From Podila epigama (taxonomy: Eukaryota; Mortierellomycota; Mortierellomycetes; Mortierellales; Mortierellaceae), in the NCBI GenBank assembly GCA_015679605.1, contig JAAAVE010000053.1:10202-40523 (forward strand): a DNA stretch of 30,322 nt. Reading direction: 5' to 3'. The notes beneath the pieces were generated by a model that was not told the DNA's origin, ran no database searches, and was given only the letters and a program-made list of their open reading frames with translations. This document shows, piece by piece, positions 7,554 through 18,942 of this stretch; the stretch's first letter is position 1, and every line of letters begins with the position of its first letter. A program made the translations under genes and the position numbers.

Positions 7554-10168
7554 ATGTCCCCCTACTCACATCAGCAACGACAACAACAGCATAGGCAACA
7601 GCGTAGGCAACAGCGTAGGCAACAGCAGCATCATCAACAATTGGATGACCGCCAGTTTCATCATAGTCCATCCGCGCCAACTGTCAATGACACGCGCCCC
7701 TGTAGGAATGTGAACCGAGCCTCGGAGCAAGAGATGCCACGTCCAGAATCATCGTCCTCTTCTATCACATACCTTCAAACTGCCGCCGCGGCAGTCATTG
7801 CAACAGCCCACCAGACTCATTTCCAACATCAAAACCAACCCTTGCCTCTTTTACCCCTTCCTCAACAACCCCGTTCTCATAGAAACCAACATGTACCTCT
7901 ACCCCTCTCTCCACAACACCAACACCATTACCAAAACCAAAACCAACACCATCTCCATCGCCACCGTCTCACTCAGGGCCACCTTCAACAACCGCACAGT
8001 TCTCAGTTCTGGCCACATGATTCCCACACTGTCGCGGACGAACCAGAATATGTTGCTAACCTTGACCCTGCAGCTGTTACCCCAGACTGGGCAATTTCAA
8101 GGGGCGACTCACTCGATGCCGACCAGGAGAGATATCAAGGAGAAGAGCCATCTGCACGAGAGATGCAAGCAACCGTGAGGTACCACAGTGCTCGATCACA
8201 GCAACAACAACATCAACAACATCAACAACATCAACAACATCAACTACTACATCTAGACACACAACCACAACCACAAACAGAACTAGAACAACCAGAATCC
8301 GAACTAGAACCAGCATCAGGCCATTGGCCACGGCGCAATACCTTTGTTCCAACTAAACACATTCCTCTGGTTCATTTACCCAAACGATCCAACAGTCATC
8401 CCAGTCGTCATTCTTACCAAGACAAGGTAATTGAATCTCATCACAGGAGACAGGATCAAGCACGGTTATCGTCACAGACAGAAGCACTTGAACAACATTC
8501 ACAGCAATCATTGACGCAATCACGATCAACCTTCATGCCGCAAGGACAGGAACATCAGCCCTCAAGGCAACGCGTCAGGCATCACCTTGGGCACTATCAA
8601 CATCATCGCCCTCTCGACTATTCTGAGCCTTCGCCACCAGGACTATACGCGAACTATCATCAGCAACAGCCACAACATGAACATCAAGAACAGCTACAAT
8701 ATCAGCAACATCCCTATCCCTCACTAGACCATTTCGACCATAGAGACGAGGGAGTGAGGGAGAACGAGGATCCTACTCTGGGACACGAGTCATGCATTGA
8801 GACGCTGGCACAATTGGAACGTGATTTGGCCGAGATGCAGGACCGTTACGACGTCCTGCAAACCGAGGTCATTCACTTGCGGCAATCCAATGGTATGAAT
8901 GAAAACAAAACAAAACAAAAAAATATCATCCCGCAAAGCAACAGACATACTACAGTAATCATTCTTCGTGTTTTCTCTCATCTGACCCACGGACAAAAGA
9001 AGGATCAAGGGGGAAAAAAAAAAAGCTATCTGCTGACTGCTTGACTGACTAACATTCTTTCCCCCACACCTCCCTCGTTTCCATGACTCAACTCTCAATA
9101 TTCGGTTCTTTAGAAAAACTGGTTCTATGTCGCAGGAAAGAGATGCAGGCGCTACGTGAGAAATTTGAAAAAAAGATGGAGGTATTGATTGAGATACTAT
9201 GCCTTCTACTAACAAAAAGAAAAAAAATCGGAAAAAAAAAAATGAATTAACAGATATGCGATATTCGTACAACATGATAGCAACGCAACGAAGAACGTTC
9301 TCTCAAGGCTATTCTACGCCGTCAAGATGAAGAAATCAAACGCCTGGCTGTCATTGAGCATCAATTAAAAGAAGTGGCTATCGCCTTTGACAACAATGAA
9401 GAAAACAACAATATGGAGCGCCATCAGCAAGCAATTGCTCCAAAACCAAGCATTGTCCAAAGTAAAGACAGTCTGCAAGCTGATCTAGAGACAGTGACGG
9501 AAATGTTGACACAGATAATGGCTGCTATAACAAACAATGACAAGCCAACCATGAAGCACCCCTTCAATGCAAAAGCGACATCCATACCATCGACGTGCAA
9601 GAACAGAGACCGTGAACATGGTGCCATAGAAGCCTCGAGTCCAAAGACACAACTCTCCAGTGCATCATCCATACTTTTGTTCTCGTCAACAGCAACCATT
9701 CCCTCTCATATGACAGCAGCTACCGAGGGATCCTCATCGCTCAAGACCACCTATGGACAGAAATGTCATGCTGCTTTACAGCAACTCTATTCCATCTTCC
9801 AGTGCCGCCCTCAACAGCCAGAAAAAGACGGGCAACTGTGTCAGCATGACCTTCATCCGTTATCCAAGGGCAACGATTACATTCAGTCCATAGAAACATT
9901 CAAGAGTCGACAGGCAAAGCGTCCAAGCGGATGCAGTGCTACCAGTAGTAGTGGTGAGACAGTCGTTGGTACAATGATGCCCATGTCCGAGCCACAACAA
10001 CATCTCACCACTGCCGCCTTGGAGACACAGCGTCTACTGGATCAACAGCATGCCCGACACCAAGCTGAGATTGAGCAGATCAAGTTACAGTGCATGGCCT
10101 TGTATCGCGAGTCACTCCGTGACCTGCGTGTCGAGTTGAAGGCAAAGTTTTCGATACCCGCATCCTGA
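7554..10168 (+). CDS. Gln/His-rich coiled-coil protein of unknown function, 764 aa, three exons
   Basis: Exons are 7554-8892, 9114-9181 and 9281-10168; they sum to 2295 nt in frame. The first in-frame ATG after the C/T-rich leader is 7554. Residues 1-35 are almost pure Gln/Arg/His, and residues 36-420 are low-complexity Gln/His/Ser/Pro, including a QQHQQHQQHQQHQ tract encoded by a CAACAACAT repeat near 8202-8244. From about residue 425 there is a charged heptad-like stretch (LAQLERDLAEMQDRYDVLQ) that continues through small exon 2 (RRKEMQALREKFEKKME) into exon 3 (LRRQDEEIKRLAVIEHQLKE), a coiled coil of about 130 residues. A second short helix lies near the C-terminus (HQAEIEQIKLQCMALYRES). 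I recognise no catalytic domain. The split into a disordered N-half and coiled-coil C-half suggests a scaffold or cytoskeleton-linked role, which is inference only. Exon 3 uses the acceptor at 9280, because the nearer AG at 9253 leads to a stop. Confidence 0.82.
8202..8244 (+). repeat. CAACAACAT coding microsatellite
   Basis: Tandem CAACAACAT units inside the Gln/His-rich gene, encoding QQH repeats. Confidence 0.85.
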
Positions 10169-10369
10169 TGACTAGTTTCCTTTTTTTCTTTATTTGGTAG
10201 TGAATAATGGTTGTATGTACAAAGCATGAATCTCTTTTTACACGTTAGCTCACGTTTAATAATAATAAAAATAAGGGAGTGGGCGTGCAAACTGAGTGAT
10301 AATGTGCAAAAGGAAATAATAGTAACAATGAAAAGTGACCATCTCATATTAAATGTTGACTAGACTTGG

Positions 10370-11537
10370 CTAATCGTCGTCATTATCCGTCAAAAATTTG
10401 TTGTAACTCTCTCGAACACACTCGCCTCCTTTCTGTGGGTCAAACATGAACCGATAAAAGCTTCCATCTGCACACACGACTATTTTGAGGACAAGCGAGC
10501 GAGAGAGAATATGATAAGGATACAGATTCAGGTAACATGATTCCACTCCAAAATACGACAAAAAACCTCATAACATAACAAATAACGCATCCAATACTTG
10601 CCAATGACTGTATTCTTCTCGCCCCCAAAGGCACAGATACAACGACAATCAGCTGCAACCTTGAACTGGGCAAACGACCAAGCGGATGAAAAGTACTTTG
10701 GCAAAAGGTCCTTCATAAATGCCAGACTCGACTGTCGATTGCCACTTGTTTGGGGCAAGTGATGCGGTGATTGGATGACTTCTCCATAATGCGGTCCCGC
10801 TGAAGGTGACCCCATCCCCCCATGATATACACGTGTGCCTGGCGACGCTCCATCGAGATTGAAAATATGCACGGTGCCTTTATCCGACCCTGCGCAGATC
10901 CGAGTCGAGTCGCTATTGAAGGCAATGCTATAGATCTCAGCTCGGTCCACCCCTCGCCGGAACTCGTGTAAAAGCTTACTTGTGCCAGTATCAAACACTC
11001 GAATAAGCGTTCCCTTGTCTGATGCTGAAGCACATTTGGTCCCATCGACGTTAGTCACGAGACAGAACAGTGGGCTGGTGTGTGCTGGGATAATGGAGAT
11101 GTTGGCAGTTGGCTTGGTGCTGGCCATTGGATATTTGGGTTGTTTATGTGCGCTTGTTGATTGTTGTGTGGACGAAGATGGTGAAGATGGAGATGCAGAT
11201 GCCGAGAAAGTATTAGACGAAGACACTGCTGTTGTGGGTACGACGCTATTGAGGTCTACGATCTGTATATGACCGCTCTGTCGACCGGGGAATATAAGAA
11301 TGGCGTGCTTGTCCGAAGATGAGAGTGCCACGAGGCCTAAAATGGAGAAGAAGGATATGGGGGCAACCTTGGTTAGACGGTCCATCCCCATGCCCATACC
11401 ATGAATCAAGTAGAGTGAACGAATGCCACATTCTAATAATACCTCGGTCATTGTCAACAGTCTCAAATACATGGAGCTTTGTAGGCATCAAGCTGAACGA
11501 GTATACAATGACCTTGTTGCAAAGCACCACCACAAAT
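10370..11537 (-). CDS. PROPPIN (WIPI3/WIPI4, Hsv2/Atg18 family), 5' end missing
   Basis: Minus-strand exons seen are 11537-11443, 11336-10602 and 10479-10370 (stop 10372-10370), giving about 312 residues. The matches to WIPI3/WIPI4 are SFSLMPTKLHVFETVDN, AILIFPGRQSGHIQIVDL, SASDKGTLIRVFDTGTSKLL, the phosphoinositide-binding FRRG motif (in EFRRGVDRAEIYSIAF), GSDKGTVHIFNLDG, SSLAFMKDLLPKYFSSAWSF and the last blade VVCADGSFYRFMFDP. PROPPINs are seven-bladed propellers that bind PI3P or PI(3,5)P2 and act in autophagy and vacuole/endosome trafficking. A Ser-rich insertion of about 45 residues (after IVDLNSVV) and a long Gly/Pro loop in blade 6 are present. The first two to three blades (about 110 residues) are not found upstream, where the sequence runs into N at 11699-11855. 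The last intron (10480-10601) is GC-AG. Confidence 0.85.
10480..10601 (-). other. GC-AG last intron of the PROPPIN gene
   Basis: The minus-strand donor is G|GCAAGT at 10601 and the acceptor is AAAATAG at 10480. Splicing gives NTVIVVCADGSFY, the conserved last-blade join. GCAAGT is the consensus GC-type donor. Confidence 0.7.
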
Positions 11538-13224
11538 CTAATAAGATAGCAGATCAACATCAAAAAAAGATGGGAAGGAAACGAGGGATGTGGTCAACTT
11601 TCCGACACTTTTTGGGTTCGCCCCTGCCCCTCATTCATCAATGACAACCTCCCAGTCCTAATGCACTCCCCTCCTCACACGTTCCATTTTTTTTTTTTNN
11701 NNNNNNNNNNNNNNNNNNNNNNNNNNNNNNNNNNNNNNNNNNNNNNNNNNNNNNNNNNNNNNNNNNNNNNNNNNNNNNNNNNNNNNNNNNNNNNNNNNNN
11801 NNNNNNNNNNNNNNNNNNNNNNNNNNNNNNNNNNNNNNNNNNNNNNNNNNNNNNNTGTTACTGGCAAAGAACAGTCAGTGTTTTAGCCTTCTTTTTTGTA
11901 AAAGAAGGAGATGTTTTTGTTTTTCTGTTACCTTTGCGCATCTTTTCCTTGAGAGGATCACAATTGAATATTCGAAAACCAGAGTCTAGTCCGCACGAAA
12001 AGCATCCAAAGTCTATTCTTTCCAGAGAGCCAAAAAAGAATTAAAAGAAAAAGAAAAGAAAACCAAGAACTCAATGTTAAAAAGGTTTCGTCATGTTCAT
12101 CACGAAGGCTCAGCTGCCAAGGGAGCCCTTGCATCCTTGCATGGAACATGTTGTTGTAATACCCTGGTTGAATGATGCATAAAGAAGTCCAGGTGCGTCA
12201 GACCCAGAGTAAGGCGATGGTTTTGACAAGTTCATGACGGGGCTGAAATTAGCGTTTTCAATAAAAAAGCCGTGAGGTGGGAAGCGTGATTAGGGAATGA
12301 GGTTGCTTTAAGCTGTCGCGTAGTGAAGGCAGGAAACTGCAGCGCGCACAATACAACGACGTCGATGTAGGACTTTTAACTCTGTGTCGATTTGTCGTTC
12401 ACAGTTAAAAATTGTGGAGGGAATTGAATTGTAATGTAAAATGGAAGTTTGGACCATGCAATGTAAGTTTGCCTCAAAAAAAAAAAAAAAAAAAAAAAAT
12501 CACGTTATCGTGGGTCACGCGGTCGCGTTTTTGCAACCAAAGGGATGCTGTTTGCCGCCAGGACCATTTCTTGAACGTCGATAAAGAATACTTGTGTCCA
12601 AGAAGTGCAAGCCAAGCTTTAACTTATCGATGCAGCTCAAGCAGGCAGATTTACACTTTTATACTTTGTGCATTTGCACATTGCACCAGAAAGAGTAAAA
12701 ATGTTGAAGACTTTATTGTCCGGTCCAAGCGCAACCAATCGAATTTCTGGGCATCTGGGGGGGAACGGTGCCCCTTCCGTTGACAATTGTCTCTGCCAGA
12801 AAGCAATACCTCATACACTCTTGACTGCAACTTTCCTTCATCTCCAATCTTGAAAGAATAAGCAGCAAAAAATAATGAAGAAAAAGATTAAAAAAGACAA
12901 AAGAATACTAAACCACTGCTGGAGACTGTGTTGTCTGCCTGCCATCCTTGAAAGATTATCTCTGAGCATCGATGAAATGGGACAACGTCGACACAAAGCT
13001 CAATTGCGAATTTTTAAACGTGTAGTTGTCATCTCACTGGTCAAACCTGAACCTATTTCTTCATGTTGAGTCTTTCAAAATTCCCAAGTTGGTTATCAAT
13101 CTTTATTATTAAAAAGTTTCGCTTCTTTCTCGAAAGCAAAAGTGGGTCGACTGGGTGAGGGGGAGGAAATGGGAGGTGGACGTGATGCCGTTTTGTCTTT
13201 TCGCTTCTTTTCCTTCTCCATGAT
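11538..13224. other. Gap-containing region without recognisable gene
   Basis: On the PROPPIN side (11538-11698) there is an intron acceptor followed by non-coding sequence and a T run. A run of N covers 11699-11855. Beyond it, 11856-13224 holds short open frames with no recognisable domain, a 24-A run (12476-12499) and AT-rich stretches. The right end is probably the 3' UTR of NTF2. No PROPPIN N-terminal exon was found on the minus strand here. Confidence 0.6.
11699..11855. other. Assembly gap (157 N)
   Basis: A run of N directly after a T homopolymer at its left edge. It lies 161 nt upstream (minus-strand sense) of the first PROPPIN exon seen, so that gene's start is probably lost here. Confidence 0.98.
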
Positions 13225-13982
13225 TTAACCGTAGATCAAGCGGAAAATGTCGTTCTGGACGTAAAAGCCAGAGCCATCGTTCTTCAAGTAGAAAGTCTGG
13301 GAGAACTGCTGAATGTTGGACTCTTCGTCAATCTTGAGAGTGTCAATGAAGAATAATAGAAAAAAAAAAAAAAGAAATGATAAGAGTCAATATCTACAAA
13401 AGAGACTTTGTTTTCTGCGTGTTCATTAAAAAGAGACACTATTAGGCACGTGGTCTTTGCAAAGCCAAACTTACAATAAGCTGACCAGTGACCAAGACAA
13501 CAATGTCTCCGCCAATGGGCTGGTAGTCCTGAGTGACGATACGGTGGGCAACCTTGGTGAAGGGAAGTTTCTATAAGCGTTCGAGTTGGTGATGAGAGTG
13601 AGTTCAAAGACATTCCGAGCTTATTAAACTAGTTTGCGAATATCTCCTGGATGTTTAAAAAAAAAAGAAAAAGAGAGGTAAATTAGGTCAAAAGAATCCT
13701 TACAGCAAGCTTGCTGACGATACCCTCGGAACCAGCGACCTGAGAACCCTCGAAGCTCAACATCGAATCGGCACGCTATTGTAATTTGAACAAGGAAAGG
13801 ACATCCATCCAACGATTTAGCTTTTGAAAATCAAAACGCGTTCATTGAATAAAATAATGTTGCAAATAACACCAGAAAGATAGATGATAACTCACGTAAA
13901 TGGGACCAAGATTTGCACGGCCGGAATCGAATGTGCTGTAGTAAAACTCGACGAACTGCTTTCCAATTGCCTCGTAGCTCAT
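13225..13982 (-). CDS. NTF2: Nuclear transport factor 2 (NTF2), 120 aa, four exons
   Basis: Minus-strand exons are 13982-13896, 13775-13704, 13570-13475 and 13332-13225; they sum to 363 nt in frame. The protein opens MSYEAIGKQFVEFYYSTFD and then shows SMLSFEGSQVAGSEGIVSKL, LPFTKVAHRIVTQDYQPIGG, and a C-terminal FSQTFYLKND...FYVQNDIFRLIYG, all diagnostic of NTF2. Length matches the family (about 125). NTF2 is a homodimer that carries Ran-GDP into the nucleus and binds FG nucleoporins. The acidic residues that contact Ran (the DEE of the IDEES segment and the ND of QNDIF) are present. The three introns (142, 133 and 120 nt) are GT-AG. The exon 4 acceptor at CTCAAG is preceded by a long T run. 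Confidence 0.95.
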
Positions 13983-14370
13983 GATGGATGACTTTGATTT
14001 TTGGGATGAAGAGAGATGATGATTTCTTGCCTCTGTGTGGATTCTTCCTCAAAAAAGGAGAAAAAAAAAACAAATGACCAACTTGGCACTTAAGGGCAGT
14101 ATCACGTTTCGCAATATCATTGTGCCTCGTTGATGCGAGTTGGCACACTCTGCTTCAAATTTTTTGGCCCACCTCTTCCCAACGTTGTTTTCTACCAAGT
14201 AGAATCATCATTATTCACCTATTGCACACACTACACTTCTCAAAAAAACATGTGCAAAGTGCTAAAGGAAAGTGGCAGCAATAATGTTCATCAAAACAGT
14301 TCTTTCATTGAAAGCTTTGAATGCAGTACAATCAAGTCAATGTATTATTGAGGAATGAGACCTATGATAA
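13983..14370. other. Intergenic between NTF2 and OPT genes
   Basis: Both neighbours are on the minus strand, so this holds the NTF2 promoter/5' UTR (about 13983-14200) and the OPT 3' UTR. I see no gene. The A runs at 14052-14055 and 14061-14070 are the usual homopolymers. Confidence 0.6.
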
Positions 14371-16760
14371 TTATTTTTCTAACATTCCGGACGTCCATTT
14401 TCCTCCATAGGCACCGCACCTGTTCACTCCAATATAAGGCTCGTTGGTGCCCTTAGGAGTGTAATAGTTCAGGAGCCATGAAGGCATTTCTACGATCATA
14501 CTAGGGTGAAGACCACCTTGGAAGAAGAGGAACAGGAAGAGACCTGTGAAAGCAGCACCAGTATCCAAGGCAGCTGCAAGAATGAAAGTGTACTTGGACC
14601 ACCAGTTCTTGTGGTAACGGAACAGGTATCCTTGCCAGATGAGGCAAACAGCGATGCTGCAAATGACACCAACGACGAGACCTCCAGGATACAACGACAT
14701 GCCTCCGGCAAAAATTGTAACGTTGAAGGCAGCCCACTTGACGCGGGGGAACTTCTTGGTGAGAGCCCACTGGATAATAGGGATAAGGATACCGATGAGG
14801 AAACCCCAGTAGATAAAGTGGAAACGGGATTCCTTGCCGAACATTCTAATGGGTCCAAGGGCACCATAGATTTGACCAGATCCCCAGTAGACCTGGGGGC
14901 CAATTCCAGTCCAAAGACCAGTCTTATCTTGCTCTCTTCCACTCAAGACCTCACGCTTGTTGTCAATGATGATAAGCATGACGACATAGTTGAAAACGGC
15001 ACCGATACTTGCACCCCAGAGCTGGGCCCAGAACATGGCACGAGGAGGGATCTTCATGTAAACTCCAAGCTTGAGATCCTCGAGAAGTCTGTGGCACTGC
15101 CACATGGCCATGTAGCCGTAGCACTTGAAGGTCATGTTTGCAATGACCTTTCCGGGGAACAAGAAACCGCAAATCAATTGCGTGAGAACGTTGAGACCTG
15201 GACCGGTACCAGTGAGGGCGGTCATGGCACCAATTGGAAGGGTCAGAAGCCAGGCAAGACCGGCAGCAGCGAGAAGACCATACCAGGGGAGCTGAAGGCC
15301 ATAGACCTCGACGGCCATCATCGAAAGACCAAGCATGACAACGTAGAGGATGGCATACCACAACTGAGGAACCTCGGGGTAGACCTCCATCATCTTTTGA
15401 TGAATATCCTTATCAGAGGACTTGAGGGCAGACTTCCAGGTCTTCCACATGGTGGCACCATTGAAGCAAATGATGTGGGTAACGCAGGAGCCGAGAGAAA
15501 TGAAGGAGTACAAGAAGATCAAAGCGTACATGGGGGTCATGGTGACTTTAGGACCAGCCTCGTACTTCTCAACGTCGAGGGTGAAGTCTGGGTTCATAAC
15601 TTTACCGATGACAAATCTTGTGCCATTCACGTAGAAGAGACTGGGAGTCAGTCCATTTCCGTACAACTTGGCTTCCCAGATGTTGTTCAGCCAGATGTAA
15701 GGGAAGATAATCCAGTAAGAGAGAATGACACCACCAAACGAAAGGAGTTGAGTGGACAGAGGGAGCCACATGGTGGAACCAGCGATATGGGTCCAATCAA
15801 AGGTGAGGGACAAAATACCGGCACCGCCCGAGGGCAATGAGGAGAACATGGCCCAGAAGTTGTAGTCGAAGGGCTTGATCCAGCAGAGCCAGTCAAAGAA
15901 GATCAACATGGGGGCAAAGAACTGGGGAATGAAAGTGTAAAAGAACATGCCGATGCAGAAGACCCAGAAGAACTTCATGTAGGACCAGCCACGAATCATC
16001 TTCTTGTTCTTGAACTCGTCAGTGTTGTGCATACTGTGGTAGAAAACGACCTGGACCAAGTTAGGCCACCAGACCATCTCGGCGGGGTAGACAAGGTATT
16101 TGCGGAGAGCACCAGCCATACCATAGCCCATGCACTGGGTGGTAATAATAAGAATGATGGAACCCAAGGCGTTGATACGGTGGCCAAGCATAAGATCCAC
16201 GACGGACAAGGTGTAAATGGCATAGGCAGAACCGGCAGCGGCAGAGACACCGACACCGATCAAGCAGTGCTCCTTGATGTTGAATGGACCAGGGTTGAGG
16301 GAGAAGTTGTAACCAGCGATGGACACCTTGGTGGTTGGGAGAACACGAGCCATGAATGTACCAATAGCATAAGAGGCCAAGTTCACGAAGTAGATGGAGA
16401 AGGTTCCCTTGGAAGAGCGGAAAAAGTAGTATTGCTCAATGGCAGCACCAAGCATAGAGAAGAAAGTGACGAGGACCCAAAAACGGAAGGTCATGGGAAC
16501 CAAGGTGGGATCATCAGTGAGAGGCACAACTGTTGAGCAGAGACATGGAAATATGAATATTAGCACAGGTGTCAATGTCAATCCCCCACATGAATTTGAA
16601 AATAATGCGAACCAAGACATCCAGATGCCTTACCAAGACGAACTGCTTCAATCTTGGAGTTCTCGACTTCGGCCTCCTCAAGGGAGATGTTGTCGTCGAC
16701 ATACGCCTTTTCGGTGGTCGAGATTTCTTTCTCAGTCTCGTATTCGGTTTTTTCACCCAT
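14371..16760 (-). CDS. OPT-family oligopeptide transporter, 761 aa, two exons
   Basis: Minus-strand exon 1 is 16760-16634 and exon 2 is 16529-14371; they sum to 2286 nt in frame. The first 42 residues are a Glu-rich cytosolic tail (TEYETEKEISTTEKAYVDD). The remainder is a polytopic membrane protein with many hydrophobic segments, the OPT signature NPGPFNIKEH at about residues 121-130, a YGMAGALRKYLVYPAEMVWW segment, and KIPPR in the second half. The length fits fungal OPTs (about 750-900). OPT proteins are proton-coupled importers of tetra/pentapeptides, glutathione or metal-siderophore conjugates at the plasma membrane; the substrate cannot be told from sequence here. The transport core has no intron. 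A minus-strand TATAAAA at 16913-16907 lies about 150 nt upstream of the start. Confidence 0.93.
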
Positions 16761-16906
16761 TTTGACGAGAAGGAGAGGAGGGATGGAGGTGTCGGAAGGA
16801 AGAAAAGAGGGTGAAGGAGGGGGAGGGAGAGGGGTGGAAGGAAGGTCTCAATTTGTGTGTTGAAAAAAGGACAAGGAAACAAAAAAAACGACGGCGAAGC
16901 TTGGGG

Positions 16907-16913
16907 TTTTATA
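16907..16913 (-). promoter_or_regulatory. TATA box of the OPT transporter gene
   Basis: TATAAAA on the minus strand, about 147 nt upstream of the ATG at 16760, followed by a purine/pyrimidine-biased leader. Position and spacing fit a fungal core promoter. Confidence 0.55.
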
Positions 16914-18179
16914 GGGGAGGAGGATTGGGTGAGCATTCAACAGTTTCTATCCGAGGTTTGTTAGTTTTTGTGTTTTGTGTTTTTCGCTTTTTCGGTTGTC
17001 GCCTTACACTTTGTTGTTACTCCCTGGACGTCCTGGGAGAGACGGAGAGGCGAGGGTTAAAGTCGAGAGCAGGAAAACAGAAAATAGAGTTGAATAGAGT
17101 TGTGCAGACGAGTATGAACCAATTAAAACTTCTCAAGCCATGCATATTAACAGACGTACTCATATCATGTGCCTCTTTAGCCCACAGTCGTTTTTCTGTT
17201 CGCTCTTTCTCACTTTTGCCAATTTTCATATCGGATGGTGTAGTTTGTGTGCGGATATTTCGTTTTTCCCAAGGATTTGGCCCTTGATATCCATCTTGAT
17301 GAAGGACAAGGCAAACAATAATCAATAGGCTCATTTTTTTTTTGTGGTTGTTGTTGTGCAATCGCGACACTCAAGAGAAAAAACTCAAAAATGTTTAAAA
17401 GTTTGTTTATACCGTGCGCACTTGGTAAACTTTCTTCTCTTCCAAATGTTCGAACGAAAAACCTTTTGGACTTGATTTGGAAAATCCCACTGAGTGATTC
17501 CATGCCTGTGACTTAAGAAGGGCGACTGACTTCCAATCAAATTGGTTACCATTTGTGCTCACTGCTGGGAAGAAAAGGCTACAAAAAAAACATCAAAACA
17601 AAACAAAACAAAACAAAACAAAACACAAGGACGTACATTGTAACACTAAAACCTTGTTGTCCACTGTCATCTTTTTACCATGTAATCTCACCTCCTCATC
17701 GAACAATGGGAACCTTCCATTTATCTCTCTTTCTTGTCAGAGAGTGGATCTTTCCAACAGCCCAAAAATATATGTTGACCCTTGCACCTTGGTTTGGCAG
17801 AGTATGTTTTGTCTCTTGCAAACTGCTGATGAGATTAATCTTGCAAGGGCGAAAAAAAAATCTTTCTAAAAAAACACTTTCGCACATGTGCGAGGGTTCC
17901 ATGGCGAGCAAAAGGTTAAATTGTGCCAGCTCGGAAAAGACTGGTCCTTGATAGCAACGCTTCTAGAAGTACTGCAGTGAACTGCGGTTGAGAGTACACC
18001 GTGGCTGACTTTTTTTTTTTTTTTTTGGTATCTCGCCCAATTGTCGTCGCCTTCCTTATTGTTTATTTGTGGACGCTGTCTTTTGCAACGCTGTGGCAAA
18101 AGATTACCATTGGGTCTATGCCTCCAGGGAAGATTGGAGAGTCTAGTTTGTGTGAGCCCGCCTCGGATGAGCACACCGT
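16914..18179. other. Intergenic region upstream of the OPT gene; no gene recognised
   Basis: Contains AT-rich sequence, an (AAAAC)n repeat (17595-17626) and a T run (18011-18026). Short open frames on both strands show no domain. The right end merges into the retroelement relic. Confidence 0.5.
17595..17626. repeat. (AAAAC)n microsatellite
   Basis: Six tandem AAAAC units. Confidence 0.9.
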
Positions 18180-18319
18180 GGAGGACATGAACACAAGAAC
18201 AGCCTTGTGGTCAACAATGCTGCTGCCCATGGACATGAACTGTACATACTGTACACAAGAAAGAAAAAAAAACACAATTCGGCGTTCCCACAAGAAGTTG
18301 GTCCTGGGAAGTACCCACC

Positions 18320-18490
18320 CACCATTCTGGCCACCATCGCCAGCAAAACACAAGATGCTCTGTTCGATGCAGGAGCAACGCATTCCTTTTTTCGATCAAG
18401 AACTTGTTTAGTCTCGACTGTGAGGAAACACGCTCAACTCGCAGACAAGTCTGTGCTCATTCGAACTGGTGGGAAAGAGAGCATGTGGTG
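18320..18490 (+). pseudogene. Retropepsin-like protease remnant
   Basis: TILATIASKTQDALFDAGAT is followed by HSFF. D-[ST/A]-G-A-T-H-S is the catalytic signature of gypsy-type aspartic proteases, which usually have DSGATHS. The frame stops soon after, at 18489-18491. Confidence 0.6.
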
Positions 18491-18526
18491 ATGTACAGTA
18501 CAGTGCCATCATATAGTGGTACAACA

Positions 18527-18644
18527 ATGTCCAAAGGCGCTGAGGCAACATCATATCTTGACCATTGGTGTGTGGGCTATCGGTGTTGGTTTAACTGCCA
18601 CTGGTATCGCTTACGTGGAGTTGTCCCTTCGAGCAGAGGACTAG
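18527..18644 (+). pseudogene. Possible frame-broken small single-TM peptide
   Basis: An ATG at 18527 starts MSKGAEAT. In the +1 frame a hydrophobic run, HILTIGVWAIGVGLTATGIA, ends in AYVELSLRAED and a stop at 18642-18644. The two frames differ by one base across 118 nt, so no intact gene exists without an indel. It sits inside the retroelement relic and I do not recognise it. Confidence 0.2.
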
Positions 18645-18910
18645 ACGAATGACCTCAAGAGTGTCCTTTTTGCCTATCATTGCGGATGTCTCTCCTTTTT
18701 TTCGTGCATAACATTGACGTTCTTCGGAAGACATCCGACCCAACCCCCGATGCAGAAAGACAGTCGTACACAAAGATTCTACACTGTGACCCCTTTTGGA
18801 TGAAGATTTTCTTTGATCCAACAGAGCACTCGTTGAATTGGATTGAATACCTTGGCGATGCTGTACTTAGTGCATCCGCATCCTATTCAAATACGATTTG
18901 CAGTTTCTTT

Positions 18911-18942
18911 GGTTTGTTGGTTTGTTGGTTTGTTGGTTTGTT
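18911..18942. repeat. GGTTTGTT tandem repeat (four units)
   Basis: Four 8-nt units followed by TTG repeats (about 18956-18980), inside the retroelement relic. Confidence 0.9.

Noticed and set aside
11661-12044. Open frame running through the N gap
   Set aside because: It exists only because N is translated as unknown; no domain on either side.
12875-13069. Small plus-strand frame of 64 residues near 12.9 kb
   Set aside because: Lys-rich start from A runs, no domain, no splice partner, and lies near the NTF2 3' end.
14506-15840. 444-codon open frame on the plus strand opposite the OPT transporter
   Set aside because: It is the antisense of the OPT coding frame, with biased charged composition (many Asp/Glu/Gly/His) and no domain; it arises from codon bias of the real gene.
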